This document shows, in pieces, positions 8,599 to 17,997 of a DNA stretch of 64,000 bases. The notes beneath the pieces were generated by a model that saw only the letters and a list, made by a program, of their open reading frames with translations, ran no database searches and was not told the DNA's origin. Numbering within the stretch: position 1 is the stretch's first letter; each line of letters opens with the position of its first letter. The stretch is from assembly GCA_964578905.1 (NCBI GenBank), contig CAZOER010000001.1, positions 1 to 64,000 of the forward strand. Reading direction: 5' to 3'. The position numbers and the translations under genes were made by a program. The DNA comes from CAZVBV01 sp964578905. GTDB taxonomy: Bacteria > Patescibacteriota > Gracilibacteria > UBA4473.

Positions 8599-8784
8599 TT
8601 ACTCTGTAGCTGCTTCTTCTGCTACTTCTTCAGTAGCTTCTTCTACAACTGCTTCTTCTGTTGCAGCTCCTTCTTCCATCATTTCTGCTTCTGTTTCCAC
8701 TGCTGGAACTTCTTCATCGGCAGTCATAGGATTTGTGCAAGCCATAAGGGCGAATCCAAGCGCCAAAACGAGTAATTTTTTCAT
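8599..8784 (-). CDS. Small acidic lipoprotein
   Basis: A 61-residue protein with a lipoprotein signal peptide: MKKLLVLALGFALMAC, the Cys of the LMAC lipobox being the likely lipidated residue. The mature part is almost only Glu, Ala, Thr and Val (EEATEEVAEEAATE), strongly acidic and probably disordered. Such short anionic lipoproteins would coat the outer face of the membrane. No family is recognised. It is alone on the minus strand, with a terminator behind it and no Shine-Dalgarno. The repeated GAA/GCT codons make the coding strand low in complexity. Confidence 0.7.
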   Translation of the reverse strand: MKKLLVLALGFALMACTNPMTADEEVPAVETEAEMMEEGAATEEAVVEEATEEVAEEAATE

Positions 8785-8893
8785 GAGTAAGAAAAATTAA
8801 AGAGATAAAAAATATACGATCGAGATTGTAGACCCGACCCTTGCACTCTGTCAAGGGGAAAACGAGTAAGTACAAGGAATGACGTATTGTCGT

Positions 8894-11212
8894 CTAGTTA
8901 CAAGGCTCAAGTATGAATGGGAACGTAAATGTAAATCCACAAAGTGATTGTGGGATAAATATCCAATCATTTGCGCGCTCTGCACACGTCTGTTCGTATT
9001 CATAACTCCATTCCTCTCTTCGTGGTGGTGTTCCATCGATAGCATGATTTACGGCACATACGAACCATTTTGGCGTACATCGATCAGCTGTTTTAATGAG
9101 TGTATCATCGTCTATATCTCGTCCACACGCATTGGCATCCTGTGTCAGATCATCTGATGAAGGATCGATCGCCCCCAAGATTGAGAATGTAATCTCGTCA
9201 TCAGCTGCCATTTTATTCGTATCAAGGAGGCCTTCTCCATCAAGTGGGATTGATAATCCGTCTCGATCTACAGTGATTCCTGTATTCAGCTCTGGAACGA
9301 CTGGGTCATAGAAATCAATATCGATTTTCGTAGTGTCTTTGTTTGTACAATTTTCCACCTTATCGCAAATCTCAAGTCCTCGAATACCATTTTCATACAC
9401 ACCATCAGAGAAGTTCCCTTGCACTGTAAATTCAAATGGAGCATATGCACTAATTCCTTCCTGTAGACACCCGACACCGCCTACGTCTGTACACGTCGCA
9501 CTTATTTCTATTTGTTGATTCGTGAAACTATCTGGGCTATATGAAAGAACCGTCGTTGGTGCTGTCTCATCAATATTGACAAGCCCTGCCCAACCCGTCG
9601 ATATCGACGTTGCTCCATAGAAAGTTACTTGTACATTCAAAGAGCCTTCCCCGAGTGCATTAAATTCTGGGCTATCAGAAAGATGTACGTCAAATACATA
9701 TTCTTTTTTATCTGATGATATTTGAACATCGTCAGAAGAAACTATTTTCGTGAAAACTGTTTGGGCCGCATTTTTGAATTCCGCTTTCACAGATGTAAGG
9801 CCTCCATTGAAGTACCCCTCTCCGGTAAGGCTGTCTGTAATATTTCCTTGAAACACAACGGTATCAAACCCTCGGTCAGAATTTGTGTTGTAATACTCTC
9901 CTACTTCTGGGTATTCCCATCCTATAACCGTCGCTGCCGAAGCTGTTGATATTCCCAAAAATGGCAATACCAAAATAAGGAATATATTGAGTGTTTTTTT
10001 CCTTTTGTGAAGAATTGTTACAAGCAGCGTGATCATTGCGAGTGCAAGAACGACAACCATCCAAAGTTCAAAACCCCCTTCTCCGTATTTTTCAATCACT
10101 TGCTGTGGGATGTCTATAAGGAAGCTCGCTGATTCTTTTTCTGAAATATAACTATTTGTTTTTTCTTCGATGATATTTCCGTTTCTTGAAATTTGCACTT
10201 TCACACGCATCTCTCTTGTGGCGATAGGAGTGGTAAAGGAGAATGCTTCTTCAAACGCATCTTCCTCAGCGTTGAAAACTCGTGTTTCTTGAACAGGGGC
10301 AATGTCCTCATTTCCTGGATCAAGAGCGAGGGCAAGATTTATTTCAAGTTCTCCTCTTTCGTTATCAACAACTCCCGAAACAAATACTTCTATAGTCTCT
10401 CCCTCTTCTATTGCTTGATCAGGGTTAACTCGAATAGATTTAATTTCTGCAAAATCTCCTTCAATAAAGAAGTTTTCACGTGCGTATCCCGTCACAGGGA
10501 TCCCTTTGTTGTCTACAACCCGAACTGAAACAATATAATTTTCAGGATCTTTTGGTGTCACGAAAGAGAAAGTGAATTCTTTTTCCTCGTTCGCTACCAT
10601 CTCCACAGCTTCTTCGTTATCAAGGATTAATACGTTACTTCCTCCTACCGCATGTTCAATGAGTACCAGTTCTGGTTTTACTTTCTGTGTTTTTGATCCG
10701 TTTTTAAAAAGAAAGGAAACCCGTACGTCCGCCGCGACCTCAAGTGCTAAATTCTCAATGAGACTTGTACTTACTTCTGCAAAATCTTCTGGAACCCGTG
10801 CCCCTACTGATCCTTTTGCGACAACATCCCCTTTTTCGTTCACAAATTGTGTAGTGAGTACAAAACGCTCTGCAATCGTAACTTCTGATATATCAAATTG
10901 AAACGGCATTTCAATCTGCCCCTCTTTCATAAATGTATCATCCCATTGAATATATTCTCTCCAAATTTCATCATTGTTTGGATGATTTTTGATGGTAAAA
11001 ATAAGTTTCTCAATAGTAGACTCTTGTATCGTCCCAGAGACCGCTCCTTTTACGACTCCATCTCTCGATGGAAGGAATTTTACCGAAATAGGTTGGATAA
11101 TATTTGTTTTTACTTCGATAACTTCGTTCTCCTGAGCGTGTGCAGGAATTATGAAAAATATTCCTGCCAAGGCAAGAGCAAGCCCACAAATCGATATTTT
11201 TTTGAGATTCAT
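8894..11212 (-). CDS. Large secreted/membrane-anchored surface protein
   Basis: A 772-residue protein with a cleavable signal peptide (MNLKKISICGLALALAGIFF, cut after AHA). An N-terminal beta-rich part of about 360 residues looks like repeated Ig-like domains. Two membrane helices follow close together (about 385-405 and 412-432), with HKRKKT between them. After them comes a second extracellular-type part with a Ca-binding or bacterial Ig-like look (DETAPTTVLSYSPDS) and several Cys (CTDVGGVGC, CDKVENC, CGFTF, EPCN). No family was recognised. The upstream 55 bases and the signal-peptide start are nearly identical to those of the gene at 14354, in inverted orientation. The function is unknown; an envelope role is inferred. 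Confidence 0.75.
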   Translation of the reverse strand: MNLKKISICGLALALAGIFFIIPAHAQENEVIEVKTNIIQPISVKFLPSRDGVVKGAVSGTIQESTIEKLIFTIKNHPNNDEIWREYIQWDDTFMKEGQIEMPFQFDISEVTIAERFVLTTQFVNEKGDVVAKGSVGARVPEDFAEVSTSLIENLALEVAADVRVSFLFKNGSKTQKVKPELVLIEHAVGGSNVLILDNEEAVEMVANEEKEFTFSFVTPKDPENYIVSVRVVDNKGIPVTGYARENFFIEGDFAEIKSIRVNPDQAIEEGETIEVFVSGVVDNERGELEINLALALDPGNEDIAPVQETRVFNAEEDAFEEAFSFTTPIATREMRVKVQISRNGNIIEEKTNSYISEKESASFLIDIPQQVIEKYGEGGFELWMVVVLALAMITLLVTILHKRKKTLNIFLILVLPFLGISTASAATVIGWEYPEVGEYYNTNSDRGFDTVVFQGNITDSLTGEGYFNGGLTSVKAEFKNAAQTVFTKIVSSDDVQISSDKKEYVFDVHLSDSPEFNALGEGSLNVQVTFYGATSISTGWAGLVNIDETAPTTVLSYSPDSFTNQQIEISATCTDVGGVGCLQEGISAYAPFEFTVQGNFSDGVYENGIRGLEICDKVENCTNKDTTKIDIDFYDPVVPELNTGITVDRDGLSIPLDGEGLLDTNKMAADDEITFSILGAIDPSSDDLTQDANACGRDIDDDTLIKTADRCTPKWFVCAVNHAIDGTPPRREEWSYEYEQTCAERANDWIFIPQSLCGFTFTFPFILEPCN

Positions 11213-11270
11213 TTTTGTTTTTTTATTCTAAGGTGAAGTGTAAAACTTTTTAAAGAAAATCCAAAATTTT
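11161..11270 (-). repeat. Left arm of inverted duplication (promoter plus signal peptide)
   Basis: About 110 bases that match 14296-14405 in reverse orientation at roughly 88% by eye. The arm covers a promoter-like stretch, the untranslated leader AGAATAAAAAAACAAAA and the first 17 or so codons (MNLKKIS) of the gene at 8894-11212. Confidence 0.85.
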
Positions 11271-11299
11271 ATCGCACGTTACCCCCCAACCGAAAACAG

Positions 11300-11328
11300 T
11301 TGCCAAACCATCTGTTTTTTCTCACAAT
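11300..11328 (+). promoter_or_regulatory. Probable promoter of the FecR-FemAB operon
   Basis: TTGCCA (11300-11305), a 17-base spacer, and CACAAT (11323-11328), 10 bases before the ATG at 11339. The same -10 variant CACAAT is seen before the gene at 30790. Confidence 0.5.
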
Positions 11329-11338
11329 AGCTACCGAC

Positions 11339-12832
11339 ATGGGAAGACTACGACAAAGGCATCGGCGGTCATCTGTATTTTACCGTCGGAGACGACGACG
11401 AAACTATGTACCCTTCATCACATTTCTGGTCGCTTTTTGCGTGGTGATGTGGCTCGGAGTCCGTTTTTTCTCAATGCTTTTTTCTGACGTCAGGTCCGAA
11501 GCCGCCTCCATGGAATTACAGATTCTCAAAGGACGAGCCGAATTTACATTCTCTGAAAGTGATACATGGACACCAGCCTACTCTGAACAGAAATTTTTGG
11601 AAGGAGATTCTATTCGTACTTCGAATAACACTCGTGCCTCCCTTGAATTTTTGGGAGGGAATATGATTTTTCTCAATGAGAACTCAGAAATTTACATATC
11701 AGAACTCGAAGAAAAATCTTCTGGGAAAAAGGTCCTTTCTCTTGAGCTTAGGCAAGGAGAAATATGGGCACATGCCTCTGGTGATGCCTTTGCAAATGAC
11801 GATAAATCTAAATTCATTGTAGAAACAGAACGCGTGCGCGTGCATGTACGAGGAACGATCTTCGACCTTTCTACCCGTGGACCACAAGATACCTTGCGAT
11901 TGGTGAAAGGGAGTGTTGATGTGGATGTATTTAATGATCCCGATAAAGAAAACTTCACAAACGTAAGTGTTGGCGTCGGACAAAAACTGGTTGCATCAAA
12001 CGCCAGTCGTGATGAACTCGTTGGCGGAAAAGATGTTTTGGAAATTATTGATACGGACTTCATTCACTCTGAATGGCACCTGCAGAATCTCGAACGATTC
12101 GCTCCACAAGAAGCAACTCAGATTCGTCGACGTATTGAAGTTGCCGCTCCCTCTGCTAATGCATCAAATGAAGCCATTCCAACTTCGACTGAACTCGAAA
12201 GTCCGAAAATTCTTTCTCCACAAGAAGGAGCTCGAATCGCTGCCGTACAAGACTCTGTGAAGATCGAAGGAACCGCACCTCTTAAAGCAGTGCAAATTGT
12301 CGTCAACGGATATACACTTACTCGATTCCAACCCGGAGACAGAAAATGGGCATACTTCGGTGCAACGAAATTTGGAACACTCCTTCCTGGGGAAAATACC
12401 TATTCGGTTATTGCGATTTCTCGAGATGGAAAGAAATCTCCTCCCGCGGAAATAAAAGTTTTTTATGAAGGAGAAGGAGCTGACTTGCCTGCTGAGTCTG
12501 ATGAAATCGTCTCAACTATTGATGAGTTCAAGACGCCTGTTATCACGCGTCCGACAATTATAGACGAAGGTGAGCCGTACCAAACTTCAAGTGACATTGT
12601 CACAATTACTGGACTCGTTGATCCAAAGACAAATGCCGTAGAGATTAACGGATTTCGACTCAAAAAATTCCAACCCGGACAGACTGAGTTCTCATATATT
12701 GCAAACGCTCGATACGGAAATATGAGCGAAGGAGAAAATACCTATGAGATCACAGCCTTCGGTCCAGATGGAAAAATGGCGACAAAGACAATTACTGTTG
12801 TTTACTCGCCCATCAATCTTGATAGCGAATGA
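11339..12832 (+). CDS. FecR-domain membrane protein
   Basis: A 497-residue protein. A very basic N-terminus (RLRQRHRRSS, then YRRRRRRNY) precedes one membrane helix (about 28-48), giving a type II topology. The extracellular part starts with a FecR-like domain (about 60-215): LEGDSIRTSNNTRASLEF, then VHVRGTIFDLSTRG. Two similar domains follow, each with a VxxNGxxLxxFQPG motif (VVNGYTLTRFQPGDRKW and EINGFRLKKFQPGQTEF), so they are internal repeats. Classical FecR partners an ECF sigma factor, but none is nearby. Here the domain is more likely a peptidoglycan or surface sensor. The stop overlaps the FemAB start (ATGA). Confidence 0.85.
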   Translation: MGRLRQRHRRSSVFYRRRRRRNYVPFITFLVAFCVVMWLGVRFFSMLFSDVRSEAASMELQILKGRAEFTFSESDTWTPAYSEQKFLEGDSIRTSNNTRASLEFLGGNMIFLNENSEIYISELEEKSSGKKVLSLELRQGEIWAHASGDAFANDDKSKFIVETERVRVHVRGTIFDLSTRGPQDTLRLVKGSVDVDVFNDPDKENFTNVSVGVGQKLVASNASRDELVGGKDVLEIIDTDFIHSEWHLQNLERFAPQEATQIRRRIEVAAPSANASNEAIPTSTELESPKILSPQEGARIAAVQDSVKIEGTAPLKAVQIVVNGYTLTRFQPGDRKWAYFGATKFGTLLPGENTYSVIAISRDGKKSPPAEIKVFYEGEGADLPAESDEIVSTIDEFKTPVITRPTIIDEGEPYQTSSDIVTITGLVDPKTNAVEINGFRLKKFQPGQTEFSYIANARYGNMSEGENTYEITAFGPDGKMATKTITVVYSPINLDSE

Positions 12833-13866
12833 AACCCATAGAATTCTTTTCTTTTTCCGATGCCAACAAGGCGGAGTGGGACCAGTTTGTAACCCAAAGT
12901 CCTACTGGGTCTGTGCATCAAATTTCAGTATGGAAGAATTTTCAAGAAAAGATTCCTGGACGCGGTCCTGATCTAGGATTCGGAGTACGGGATAAAGATA
13001 GTGGTGAGATTCTTGCTACAACGTTTTGTGTTCGTATGCAGACCATGTTCGGAAAATTCTGGTGGTACTCTGCACGAGGCCCTGTCTTTGACCAAGAAAA
13101 AAACGAAGCCGCAGGAGCGCTTCTCATGGAACACGTTGCCAAGGAATTGAAAAAATTTGGCGGTATTTTTTGGCGATTTGATCCGTACGTTAAGGAAGAG
13201 TTTTCGAAGGTTCGAACTTGGAAAGCAACACAGGATTACCAACCCACTGACACGTTGGAAATCGATCTCACAAAACCAAATGAAACTATTTTGGCAGAAA
13301 TGAAACGAAAGGGGCGATACAATATTAATCTTGCACAACGAAAAGGCGTTTCCATTGTTGCCATTGAAAATGGAGCATTTACACCGCAGGATCTTGATGA
13401 TTTTTGGAAATTAAATGGGGAAACAACAACCCGTGATCGATTTTCAGGACATGAAAAATCATACTATCGACACCTTCTCGAAGAGCTCGAATACCATGCT
13501 GTCCTCTTTTTTGCAGAGTTTGAGGGTCAACGCATTGCCACTGCTATTTCAATATTTTGTGCGGACAAATCTATTTATTATTTCGGAGCGTCGAGCTCAG
13601 ATCGGGAGATGCGAAATCTGATGGCTCCTTATCTCCTTCAATGGGAGATGATGCAGTACGCAAAGAAAAAAGAATGTAAAACTTATGATTTTTTAGGAAT
13701 TGCTCCAGAAGGTGCTTTAAAGCATGCGTACGCTGGTATTTCTGAATTTAAATGGAAATTCGGTGGGTATCGAAAAACATACCTTCCCGGAAAAGAAATA
13801 ATACTCGATCCTTTTTGGTACATCGTGTACCGCGTGATCAAAAAAGCAAAATCTATTCTGCGATAA
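12829..13866 (+). CDS. FemAB/FemX-type peptidoglycan bridge aminoacyltransferase
   Basis: A 345-residue protein with the double GNAT fold of FemABX enzymes, which use aminoacyl-tRNA to add amino acids to the lipid II stem peptide. Characteristic blocks are MKRKGRYNINLAQRKGV in the middle, FWKLNGETTTRDRFSGH, and near the end KTYDFLGIAPEGALKHAY, then GISEFKWKFGGYRKTY. It overlaps the FecR-domain gene by 4 bases, so they are co-translated. Its 3' end overlaps the convergent WxcM-like gene by 14 bases. This suggests that the organism builds interpeptide cross-bridges, which agrees with the MurE-like ligase at 20.1 kb. Confidence 0.88.
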   Translation: MKPIEFFSFSDANKAEWDQFVTQSPTGSVHQISVWKNFQEKIPGRGPDLGFGVRDKDSGEILATTFCVRMQTMFGKFWWYSARGPVFDQEKNEAAGALLMEHVAKELKKFGGIFWRFDPYVKEEFSKVRTWKATQDYQPTDTLEIDLTKPNETILAEMKRKGRYNINLAQRKGVSIVAIENGAFTPQDLDDFWKLNGETTTRDRFSGHEKSYYRHLLEELEYHAVLFFAEFEGQRIATAISIFCADKSIYYFGASSSDREMRNLMAPYLLQWEMMQYAKKKECKTYDFLGIAPEGALKHAYAGISEFKWKFGGYRKTYLPGKEIILDPFWYIVYRVIKKAKSILR

Positions 13867-14245
13867 AGTCTTTCTTGTCTTCAATGTATTCGTTCTTTCC
13901 GTTGTAATGGGTTGATGAGAATGCCAAGAGAACCGCATCTTTTGAGAAATTTGTGAACTCATGCCAACAGTGCGCTCGAATGAAAAGTCCTTTGTTTTTT
14001 GCATCTAATAGAACTTCTTCATCCCCTGTTCCATCGTTTACTAATGCCGTTACTGTCCCTGAAATCGCCACAAAGAGCTCTTCTTCTTGTTCATGTGCAT
14101 GTCCTCCACGAACTTGATTTTCTTTCCCTGTCACCACATAGGTTCTTTTAACTTGAAATGGGAAATGCTCTCCGAGTTCGAAGGGTACTGTTTCTCCTCT
14201 ATCATCAGAGAAAAGTGGAAAAGAAATGATTTCAAATTTTTTCAC
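13853..14245 (-). CDS. WxcM-like/FdtA-type cupin (sugar ketoisomerase family)
   Basis: A 130-residue cupin. FELGEHFPFQVKRTYVVTG and VRGGHAHEQEEELFVAISG carry the conserved RGxHAH-type block of FdtA/QdtA dTDP-4-keto-6-deoxyhexose isomerases and of WxcM C-terminal domains. AHCWHEFTNFSKDAVLLAFS is the second conserved block. The His residues of GGHAH would be catalytic. The role is inferred: synthesis of a modified deoxysugar for surface glycans. It converges with FemAB, overlapping by 14 bases. No other nucleotide-sugar genes are in the window. Confidence 0.85.
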   Translation of the reverse strand: MKKFEIISFPLFSDDRGETVPFELGEHFPFQVKRTYVVTGKENQVRGGHAHEQEEELFVAISGTVTALVNDGTGDEEVLLDAKNKGLFIRAHCWHEFTNFSKDAVLLAFSSTHYNGKNEYIEDKKDFIAE

Positions 14246-14295
14246 AGAAGGAATGTATTTTTTTTGCTTTGAAAAGGCAAATGTTTTCGCTTCTT

Positions 14296-14405
14296 AAAAT
14301 TTTGGATTTTCTCTGAAAAGTTTTACACTTTACTTCAGAATAAAAAAACAAAAATGAATCTCAAAAAAATATCGGTTTATGGGCTTGTTCTGGCGTTCGT
14401 CGGAA
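14296..14405 (+). repeat. Right arm of inverted duplication (promoter plus signal peptide)
   Basis: Reverse-oriented partner of 11161-11270. It contains TTGGAT (14302-14307), a 16-base spacer and TACACT (14324-14329), then a leader of about 20 bases before the ATG at 14354. The match continues into the signal peptide and then stops. Confidence 0.85.
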
Positions 14406-16465
14406 TCTTTGGAATACTGACCGCCAATTATGTTTCTGCAATTTCAGTCGCGACCTCTGGAATAGATAATGAGGCTTCCTATATTCAAATTACATTTGAA
14501 GAAGAAGCTGGCACGGGAAATGCAGATCGATTTCTTTGTTTTGGATTAACAAACAGTCCCGCTCTCATATTGTTTTCCGATCTCGGAATTACATTTGATG
14601 GTTCTGGAAATGGTTCTGTAGTGATTCCAGACGCAACAAACTGTTTTCAACAAGCTGGAACCTACACCGTTCTCATCCATCTCGAAGACAAGGCAGGAAA
14701 CGGGGTCGACAAAGCTCCCTATAAATTCTTGGTAAAAGCCACCAATCCTTCTGCCTCAACAACGGTGATAACACCATCTGACTGTACTGGGAAGTTTGCG
14801 AATAATACTGATACTTGTTCTCTTGAATTTGAACTGAAGGATGCGTTTAGTAATCCGGTTACACAAATTGGAAATGCAAATCTCGAACTCGATTCTGAGT
14901 TTACTGATGACGCAAACGAGGGGCTCAACTTCGTAGACGGGCTCAGACGGAATGGGGCCGATTTCTCGAACCCATTTGATCTCACAAGTACATTAGGGAA
15001 ATTTTCTTTCTCACTAAAGGCTGTCGCTCCATCAATTAAAAAAGTTGGAAATTATTTCGCAGAATTAGTTGGTCGAGCTCTTACTTTTGACATGATAACT
15101 CGTGAAATTGATAGTTATGGTGATCTCCTCGCAACAACAAAAACGGAAGCCATTCAAACCGAAGGGGTTGAATTTGGGCATCTTTTTGAGCTCGTTCCAA
15201 GTGGTTCGGGGTTCGTTTGGGAAGGAGGTGATATGACAGAAGGAACAATCAATTTGGATCTCGATGTGAGGAATCCAGGCTATGGTCCAACGAATCGAAC
15301 GGGGACTCTTTCTGAGGAAAATGCGAATCTAAAATATGAAAACACATCTCTTCCTGAGAGCCTTTCTTTTAATGGGGTGGTGTATCAGGAGGTAGCTACG
15401 CAGATTTCTCCCGCAAGCGATGGAGGAACGTTCAATCCTGACGAAATGCTTTCTCTTGTGACGGATATTGAATATGTTGTTAATGATGGAGCCAGTGACT
15501 TTACTATACAATACCCTGCTGGAGGGAGTGGGTTAGACGGAAGCATTGTTGGGACTTCTCAATCAGCGGTTATTGGATATAACGCTAATATAGCAGTCGA
15601 CGTTGTTGGAGCTGATATCGAAGGTGGAGTTATTGGAAACCTAACCGAGATGGAGGAACTGTTAAAGACCGGTGTTGAGACGTTTAATATCTCCCAATCT
15701 ATCGTAAAACTTCGAGATCAAATCACGGAAAATGTATTCCGTCTTTCTAGAGGGTCCAGCAATATAAAAACATCTGGAGGAATATTTATGACAGACTGGT
15801 TTGATGCCTACGATGTCGTCATCGTTGAGGTTCAAAATGACAACGTCATATTCCCTGTTGGAGGAACTGTTCCTGAAGGGAAGAAAACACTTATTATAAA
15901 AAATGGAAACTTTATTGTGAAGGGAGACATGGCCTATCAAAACCTAGATGATTCCTTTGGGATTATTCTTATAAATGAAGATCAAAATGAACAAGAAGAG
16001 GGAACGGGAAATATCTTTGTTCAGTCTGGAGTGCGAACAATGGTGGGATCTTACTATGCAGACGGAGGACTTATGACAAATAACGAAGCGGTTCCAACGG
16101 TAGAAAATTCTATAAATGCAGAAAGTCACCCTGATTTATACGAACAACTTCTCCTTACCGGAACGCTCTTTTCTCAGAATACACTTGGAGGATCAATGAT
16201 CCTTTCTGGTGATGAGGAATACTTTGTTCCTTGGGGAACGACTTCTGATAAAACTCTTGCTCGTAAATACGATCTTCATTACGTTCGTCGATACCAACCC
16301 GATCTCAATCCAAATGATGGAACTCCTGATGATAACCTTGCTCAGTGTGCACCAGCGGAGGGAGCTTGTGATGACAATAAAAATGCATTCGTTATCCGAA
16401 TAGATCGAAAAGCATCAGTTGCACCACCTCCAGGATTTGAATCTTCTGGGGATATCGTCCGATAA
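14354..16465 (+). CDS. Large secreted surface protein
   Basis: A 703-residue protein. The signal peptide MNLKKISVYGLVLAFVGIFG, cut near YVSA, matches that of the gene at 8894, but the mature proteins are not alike. The first 250 residues look beta-rich and Ig-like (DRFLCFGLTNSP, GTYTVLIHLEDKAGN). The last 250 contain PEGKKTLIIKNGNFIVKGD, LLLTGTLFSQNTLGGS and similar beta-helix or bactofilin-like strands often seen in CPR surface proteins. Two Cys pairs lie near the end (CAPAEGAC). There is no C-terminal membrane anchor or SLH domain, so release or other attachment is likely. Its function is unknown. Confidence 0.75.
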   Translation: MNLKKISVYGLVLAFVGIFGILTANYVSAISVATSGIDNEASYIQITFEEEAGTGNADRFLCFGLTNSPALILFSDLGITFDGSGNGSVVIPDATNCFQQAGTYTVLIHLEDKAGNGVDKAPYKFLVKATNPSASTTVITPSDCTGKFANNTDTCSLEFELKDAFSNPVTQIGNANLELDSEFTDDANEGLNFVDGLRRNGADFSNPFDLTSTLGKFSFSLKAVAPSIKKVGNYFAELVGRALTFDMITREIDSYGDLLATTKTEAIQTEGVEFGHLFELVPSGSGFVWEGGDMTEGTINLDLDVRNPGYGPTNRTGTLSEENANLKYENTSLPESLSFNGVVYQEVATQISPASDGGTFNPDEMLSLVTDIEYVVNDGASDFTIQYPAGGSGLDGSIVGTSQSAVIGYNANIAVDVVGADIEGGVIGNLTEMEELLKTGVETFNISQSIVKLRDQITENVFRLSRGSSNIKTSGGIFMTDWFDAYDVVIVEVQNDNVIFPVGGTVPEGKKTLIIKNGNFIVKGDMAYQNLDDSFGIILINEDQNEQEEGTGNIFVQSGVRTMVGSYYADGGLMTNNEAVPTVENSINAESHPDLYEQLLLTGTLFSQNTLGGSMILSGDEEYFVPWGTTSDKTLARKYDLHYVRRYQPDLNPNDGTPDDNLAQCAPAEGACDDNKNAFVIRIDRKASVAPPPGFESSGDIVR

Positions 16466-16475
16466 ATTAAATATT

Positions 16476-16502
16476 AAACCCGGGTTCTTGGAACCCGGGT
16501 TT
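16476..16502. repeat. REP-like palindrome, copy 2, acting as terminator
   Basis: AAACCCGGGTTC-TTG-GAACCCGGGTTT, followed by TTT and preceded by AT-rich sequence. It fills the gap between two convergent genes and has the form of a bidirectional intrinsic terminator with a 12-base stem. Confidence 0.88.
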
Positions 16503-16507
16503 TTAAA

Positions 16508-17947
16508 TTACGCTTGAATCAAATTCTTCAATGTTCGGAGCATCACTCCAGTTGCTCCTTTTGGAGTAATTGAATCTTCACTCTTTGCGTGAAACGCTGT
16601 CCCTGCTGTATCGATGTGCACCCATGGTGTCTTCTCAACAAACTGTTCAAGGAACGCTGCGGCCATTGGACTTCCTGCAGAAACATTTGGCGTCCAGTTT
16701 AGAAGATCTGTATTGATTCCTTTTACCTTCTTTCGAAAGTCTTCGGTAATAGGAAGCTCCCATACGCTCTCATCAGCTTTGTCTGCTGCGTTTTTTACTT
16801 GTTGGGTCTTCGCACTATGATTCCCCATAATCGGTGTAATATCGTATCCCAGAGCCGCAATTGCAGATCCTGTGAGCGTCGCGATATCAATCATGAATAC
16901 TGGTTTGTATTTCGTTGCTGCGTAGTAGAGACAGTCTGCAAGAACCAGTCGTCCTTCTGCATCTGTGTTCGTGATTTCAATAGTTTTTCCGTTCATTGCT
17001 GTGAGGTAATCCCCCGGTTTGTACGCATTACTAGAAACAAGATTTTCAACCGCTCCCACAATTCCAATAATATTTTTCTTTGGTTTTGTTTGTGCAATCC
17101 ATTGAAAGATTCCCAGCACCGTTGCCGCTCCTCCCATGTCAGATTTCATTTCTTCGATGTGTCCTGTTGGTTTGATATTGTATCCTCCTGAATCGAAACA
17201 CACTCCTTTTCCTACTAACGCCATTGGTTTTTCTGATTTCTTTCCGCCCATGTATTCAAGGATGATGAGTTGTGATTCTTCGTGAGATCCTTGCCCTACT
17301 CCAGCAAAACTTCCCATACCAAGTTTGTTAATCGCTTTTTCTCCCATGATTTTCACGGAAACCTTTGTTCCCTTTCCAATTCCTTTTGCGTTCTGTGCCA
17401 ACATCAAAGGTGTCATCATGTTCGCGGGAAGATTGATCAATTCTCGAGTAAAGTTCGTCGCTTCTGCAAGTATGATCTCTGATTGTACGTCTGCTTTCGC
17501 ATGTTTTTGTGCCGTCACAATAGCGAGTGTCTTTGGTGAAAATTGTTCTTTCGTGTCTCCGATTTTAAATTCGTAATCTCCCAAGATCGCTCCTGAAATA
17601 GTTCGCATTACGTCATCTTTATTTGAAAGGAGAAAAGACACCTTTCCTGTCTTTGCTTTTTTTGCTTTTCTTATGGCCGATCCTGCTGCTTTCCGAAGTT
17701 CATTTTTTTCTTTTCCTTCTCCCGTTCCCACGAGGAATGTTTTCTTCGCATCTTTCGTTGATGGAAAAAGTTGAATAACTTCTCCACACTTTCCCTCGAA
17801 ATCTTTTTCGCCCAAACGTCCTGAAATTTGTTTTTCTAATGTTTGAGGAAGAAGCTTTCCAAACAATTTTTTATCCCATTTTTTCTGTGGAACAAATACA
17901 AATAGCGCGTCTACTTTGGTTGCTTTCGAGGTAACGGTAATTTTCAT
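16508..17947 (-). CDS. pepA: Leucyl (cytosol) aminopeptidase, M17 family
   Basis: A 479-residue M17 metallopeptidase that releases N-terminal residues in peptide turnover. The catalytic domain carries VGKGVCFDSGGYNIKPTG (first metal ligands and Lys), then KSDMGGAATVLG, and the family signature NTDAEGRLVLADCL with the Asp and Glu ligands of the two-metal centre. The N-terminal half is the usual macro-like regulatory domain, and the length is normal. The ATG at 17947 has no Shine-Dalgarno. It is monocistronic, with the REP palindrome at 16476 just after its stop. Confidence 0.95.
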   Translation of the reverse strand: MKITVTSKATKVDALFVFVPQKKWDKKLFGKLLPQTLEKQISGRLGEKDFEGKCGEVIQLFPSTKDAKKTFLVGTGEGKEKNELRKAAGSAIRKAKKAKTGKVSFLLSNKDDVMRTISGAILGDYEFKIGDTKEQFSPKTLAIVTAQKHAKADVQSEIILAEATNFTRELINLPANMMTPLMLAQNAKGIGKGTKVSVKIMGEKAINKLGMGSFAGVGQGSHEESQLIILEYMGGKKSEKPMALVGKGVCFDSGGYNIKPTGHIEEMKSDMGGAATVLGIFQWIAQTKPKKNIIGIVGAVENLVSSNAYKPGDYLTAMNGKTIEITNTDAEGRLVLADCLYYAATKYKPVFMIDIATLTGSAIAALGYDITPIMGNHSAKTQQVKNAADKADESVWELPITEDFRKKVKGINTDLLNWTPNVSAGSPMAAAFLEQFVEKTPWVHIDTAGTAFHAKSEDSITPKGATGVMLRTLKNLIQA

Positions 17948-17997
17948 AAAAGGAATACGGTAAGGAAGTGCAGAAATTGTACGTCAAAATTGTAATT

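Noticed and set aside
11339..12832. FecR as part of an ECF sigma/anti-sigma pair
   Set aside because: No sigma-factor gene lies near, and the domain layout with repeated C-terminal units is unlike classical FecR.
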